A DNA stretch of 15,589 nucleotides from Methanoculleus sp. (GTDB taxonomy: Archaea > Halobacteriota > Methanomicrobia > Methanomicrobiales > Methanoculleaceae), in contig JALNXI010000016.1 in the NCBI GenBank assembly GCA_023230425.1, positions 1 to 15,589 on the forward strand. The letters are read 5' to 3'. This document shows positions 14,868 to 15,589 of the stretch, piece by piece. The notes below the pieces were generated by a model. The model was not told the origin of the DNA. It searched no databases and worked only from the letters and a program-made list of their open reading frames with translations. Within the stretch, counting starts at the first letter, position 1; each line of letters opens with the position of its first letter. The position numbers and the translations under genes were made by a program.

Positions 14868-14881
14868 TATTTCTCCTTTTT
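14868..14881 (+). terminator. T-rich terminator after spt5
   Basis: The pyrimidine-rich tract 14868-14881, ending in five T (14877-14881), lies just past the spt5 stop. T-runs are the main intrinsic termination signal in archaea. It is followed immediately by a hairpin, whereas bacterial terminators have the reverse order. Confidence 0.5.
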
Positions 14882-14961
14882 CGACCCGGACACGGGTCGT
14901 TGCGCCGCCGGTGATGGGATTTCCATCGGCCGGGCGCACCCGCTTGTGTGAAGCCGGGTCG
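14882..14961. repeat. Cluster of inverted repeats with alternative pairings
   Basis: Three local hairpins sit side by side. The first is CGACCCG (14882-14888) with CGGGTCG (14893-14899). The second is a composite stem: TGCGCC (14901-14906) with GGCGCA (14933-14938), GCC with GGC, and GATGG (14913-14917) with CCATC (14923-14927), closed by a 5-nt loop. The third pairs CCCG-CTT (14939-14945) with AAG-C-CGGG (14951-14958), with one bulged C. CGACCCGG (14882-14889) can instead pair over 8 bp with CCGGGTCG (14954-14961), enclosing the second hairpin and breaking the first and third. The element lies after the spt5 T-run and before the rpl11 TATA box. Whether it is transcribed is unknown. Confidence 0.6.
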
Positions 14962-14987
14962 CCGGAGCGGAACCCCCCGGGCACCAT

Positions 14988-14997
14988 ACTTTAAATC
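14988..14997 (+). promoter_or_regulatory. rpl11 promoter TATA box
   Basis: ACTTTAAATC is an AT island in GC-rich surroundings. Transcription would begin about 25 bp downstream, near 15015-15020, giving a leader of roughly 45 nt before the rpl11 ATG. This makes rpl11 the first gene of its own transcription unit. Confidence 0.65.
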
Positions 14998-15020
14998 CTC
15001 TTACGGTGACCTTAGATAAC

Positions 15021-15052
15021 CCAGGCAACTATTCCCCTGAGGAATAAGCTGG
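15021..15052 (+). promoter_or_regulatory. rpl11 5' leader stem-loop overlapping the ribosome binding site
   Basis: CCAG (15021-15024) pairs with CTGG (15049-15052), and TATTCC (15030-15035) with GGAATA (15041-15046), leaving a CCTGA loop and an asymmetric internal loop (5 and 2 nt). The 3' strand includes the first two G of the Shine-Dalgarno GGAG (15051-15054). The hairpin begins just after the predicted transcription start, so it could modulate rpl11 translation. Autogenous control by L1 is known in Methanococcus, but that site lies in the L1 coding region, so this would be a different element. Confidence 0.45.
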
Positions 15053-15062
15053 AGAAACTTGT

Positions 15063-15539
15063 ATGGCAGAAACGGTCGAAGTATTGGTACCCGGCGGCAA
15101 GGCTACAGCAGGTCCGCCTCTGGGCCCAGCGCTCGGACCTCTCGGTATCAACGTGAAGGCAGTCGTCGAAGAGATCAATAAGAAGACGGCCGATTTCAAC
15201 GGCATGCAGGTGCCGGTGATGGTCACAGTCGACGATAAGCGCAACTTCACGATTGAGGTGGGTATTCCGCCCACGACGGCTCTCGTCATGAAAGAGGCCG
15301 GTATCGGGAAGGGCTCCGCGGAGCCGGGTACTTTGGTGGCGGGAGACTTGCCGCTGGAGGCCGCTGTCCGTATTGCCCGTATGAAACTTGATGGCATGCT
15401 CTCGTACGACCTGAAATCAGCGGTCAAAGAGGTCGTTGGAACGTGCGTGAGTGTCGGTGTCACCGTTGAGGGCCAAAAGCCCCGCGAGATCATCCGGGCC
15501 ATCAACGACGGAGCATACGACGGCGTACTCGTCGCATAG
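15063..15539 (+). CDS. rpl11: 50S ribosomal protein L11 (uL11)
   Basis: A 158-residue uL11. The N-terminal domain begins AETVEVLVPGGKATAGPPLGPALGPLGIN, the proline-rich factor-binding hinge typical of L11, and the C-terminal rRNA-binding domain follows with TTALVMKEAGIGKGS and further helices to GVTVEGQKPREI. It binds 23S rRNA in the GTPase-associated centre and supports elongation factor function. Length is normal for archaea. The ATG at 15063 has GGAG (15051-15054) 8 nt upstream. It has its own promoter after the spt5 terminator region; a strong ribosome binding site follows the stop, which fits the usual rpl11-rpl1-rpl10-rpl12 order. Confidence 0.97.
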   Translation: MAETVEVLVPGGKATAGPPLGPALGPLGINVKAVVEEINKKTADFNGMQVPVMVTVDDKRNFTIEVGIPPTTALVMKEAGIGKGSAEPGTLVAGDLPLEAAVRIARMKLDGMLSYDLKSAVKEVVGTCVSVGVTVEGQKPREIIRAINDGAYDGVLVA

Positions 15540-15579
15540 ATGTCAGACAACCATAGAAGATCATGAGGTCGTGTACTAT

Positions 15580-15584
15580 GGAGG
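15580..15584 (+). promoter_or_regulatory. Ribosome binding site of the next gene, probably rpl1
   Basis: GGAGG lies 5 bases before the window end with no start codon yet. From the conserved archaeal order, the gene just outside should be ribosomal protein L1. The 40-bp gap after rpl11 contains only an 8-codon open frame from 15540. Confidence 0.6.
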
Positions 15585-15589
15585 CAAAG

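Noticed and set aside
15540..15566. ATG at 15540 as the start of rpl1
   Set aside because: The frame closes after 8 codons, and the strong ribosome binding site is further downstream at 15580-15584.
1..15589. tRNA or rRNA genes, CRISPR arrays, transposases, integrases, attachment sites
   Set aside because: No GTTCRANNC-type T-loop with matching cloverleaf, no regularly spaced repeats, and no mobile-element protein motifs seen on either strand.

Overview
The window looks like a GC-rich chromosomal segment of a methanogenic euryarchaeon, most likely Methanomicrobiales and probably close to Methanoculleus. The main reasons are: an archaeal 6-hydroxymethyl-dihydropterin diphosphokinase of the tetrahydromethanopterin pathway; the euryarchaeal order ftsZ1-secE-spt5-rpl11; archaeal enzymes such as DTD2-type D-aminoacyl-tRNA deacylase, Thg1 and archaeal-type IleRS; and AT-rich TATA boxes about 26 bp from several start codons. 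The genus is an inference from gene content and style; no search was run. I see no insertion sequences, CRISPR arrays, tRNAs or rRNAs. This is core chromosome, not an accessory island.

Layout. (1) 1-1982, plus strand: the 3' end of mptE overlaps a radical SAM protein with a C-terminal helix-hairpin-helix. (2) 1983-2465: a GC-rich spacer with no convincing gene but a perfect 10-bp hairpin. (3) 2466-4695: an M50/CBS intramembrane metalloprotease (minus) is divergent from a small PRC-barrel protein and Thg1 (plus); a single TATA hexamer lies about 26 bp from both divergent starts. (4) 4678-7857, minus: ileS, convergent with and slightly overlapping thg1. (5) 8011-11657: a LOG/SLOG-fold protein of the TIGR00725 type (plus) converges on a tightly coupled minus-strand operon: a 60-residue four-cysteine protein, then moeA, then a moeA fused to a periplasmic-binding-protein-like domain. 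This is a molybdenum/tungsten cofactor module. (6) 11753-14855, plus: dtdA (with a long C-terminal extension), ftsZ1, secE and spt5; dtdA-ftsZ1 and secE-spt5 are joined by 4-base ATGA overlaps. (7) 14856-15589: a structured spacer, the rpl11 promoter and leader, rpl11, and the ribosome binding site of the next gene (expected to be rpl1).

How the genes fit together. Groups 6-7 are the information-processing and division cluster (tRNA proofreading, Z-ring, translocon, transcription elongation, ribosome). Groups 3-4 add tRNA-His 5'-end maintenance and Ile-tRNA charging. Group 5 supplies pterin-bound Mo or W to methanogen enzymes such as formylmethanofuran and formate dehydrogenases (family knowledge; the enzymes themselves are not in the window).

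The observations most worth a second look are: the RNase Z-like motif in the DtdA extension; the LOG protein beside the MoeA genes as a possible cofactor carrier; the small cysteine protein heading the MoeA operon; the shared bidirectional TATA element; mutually exclusive RNA pairings between spt5 and rpl11; and a promoter-like TATA embedded in secE exactly where a leaderless spt5 transcript would need it. None of these by itself amounts to a clearly new biological system.
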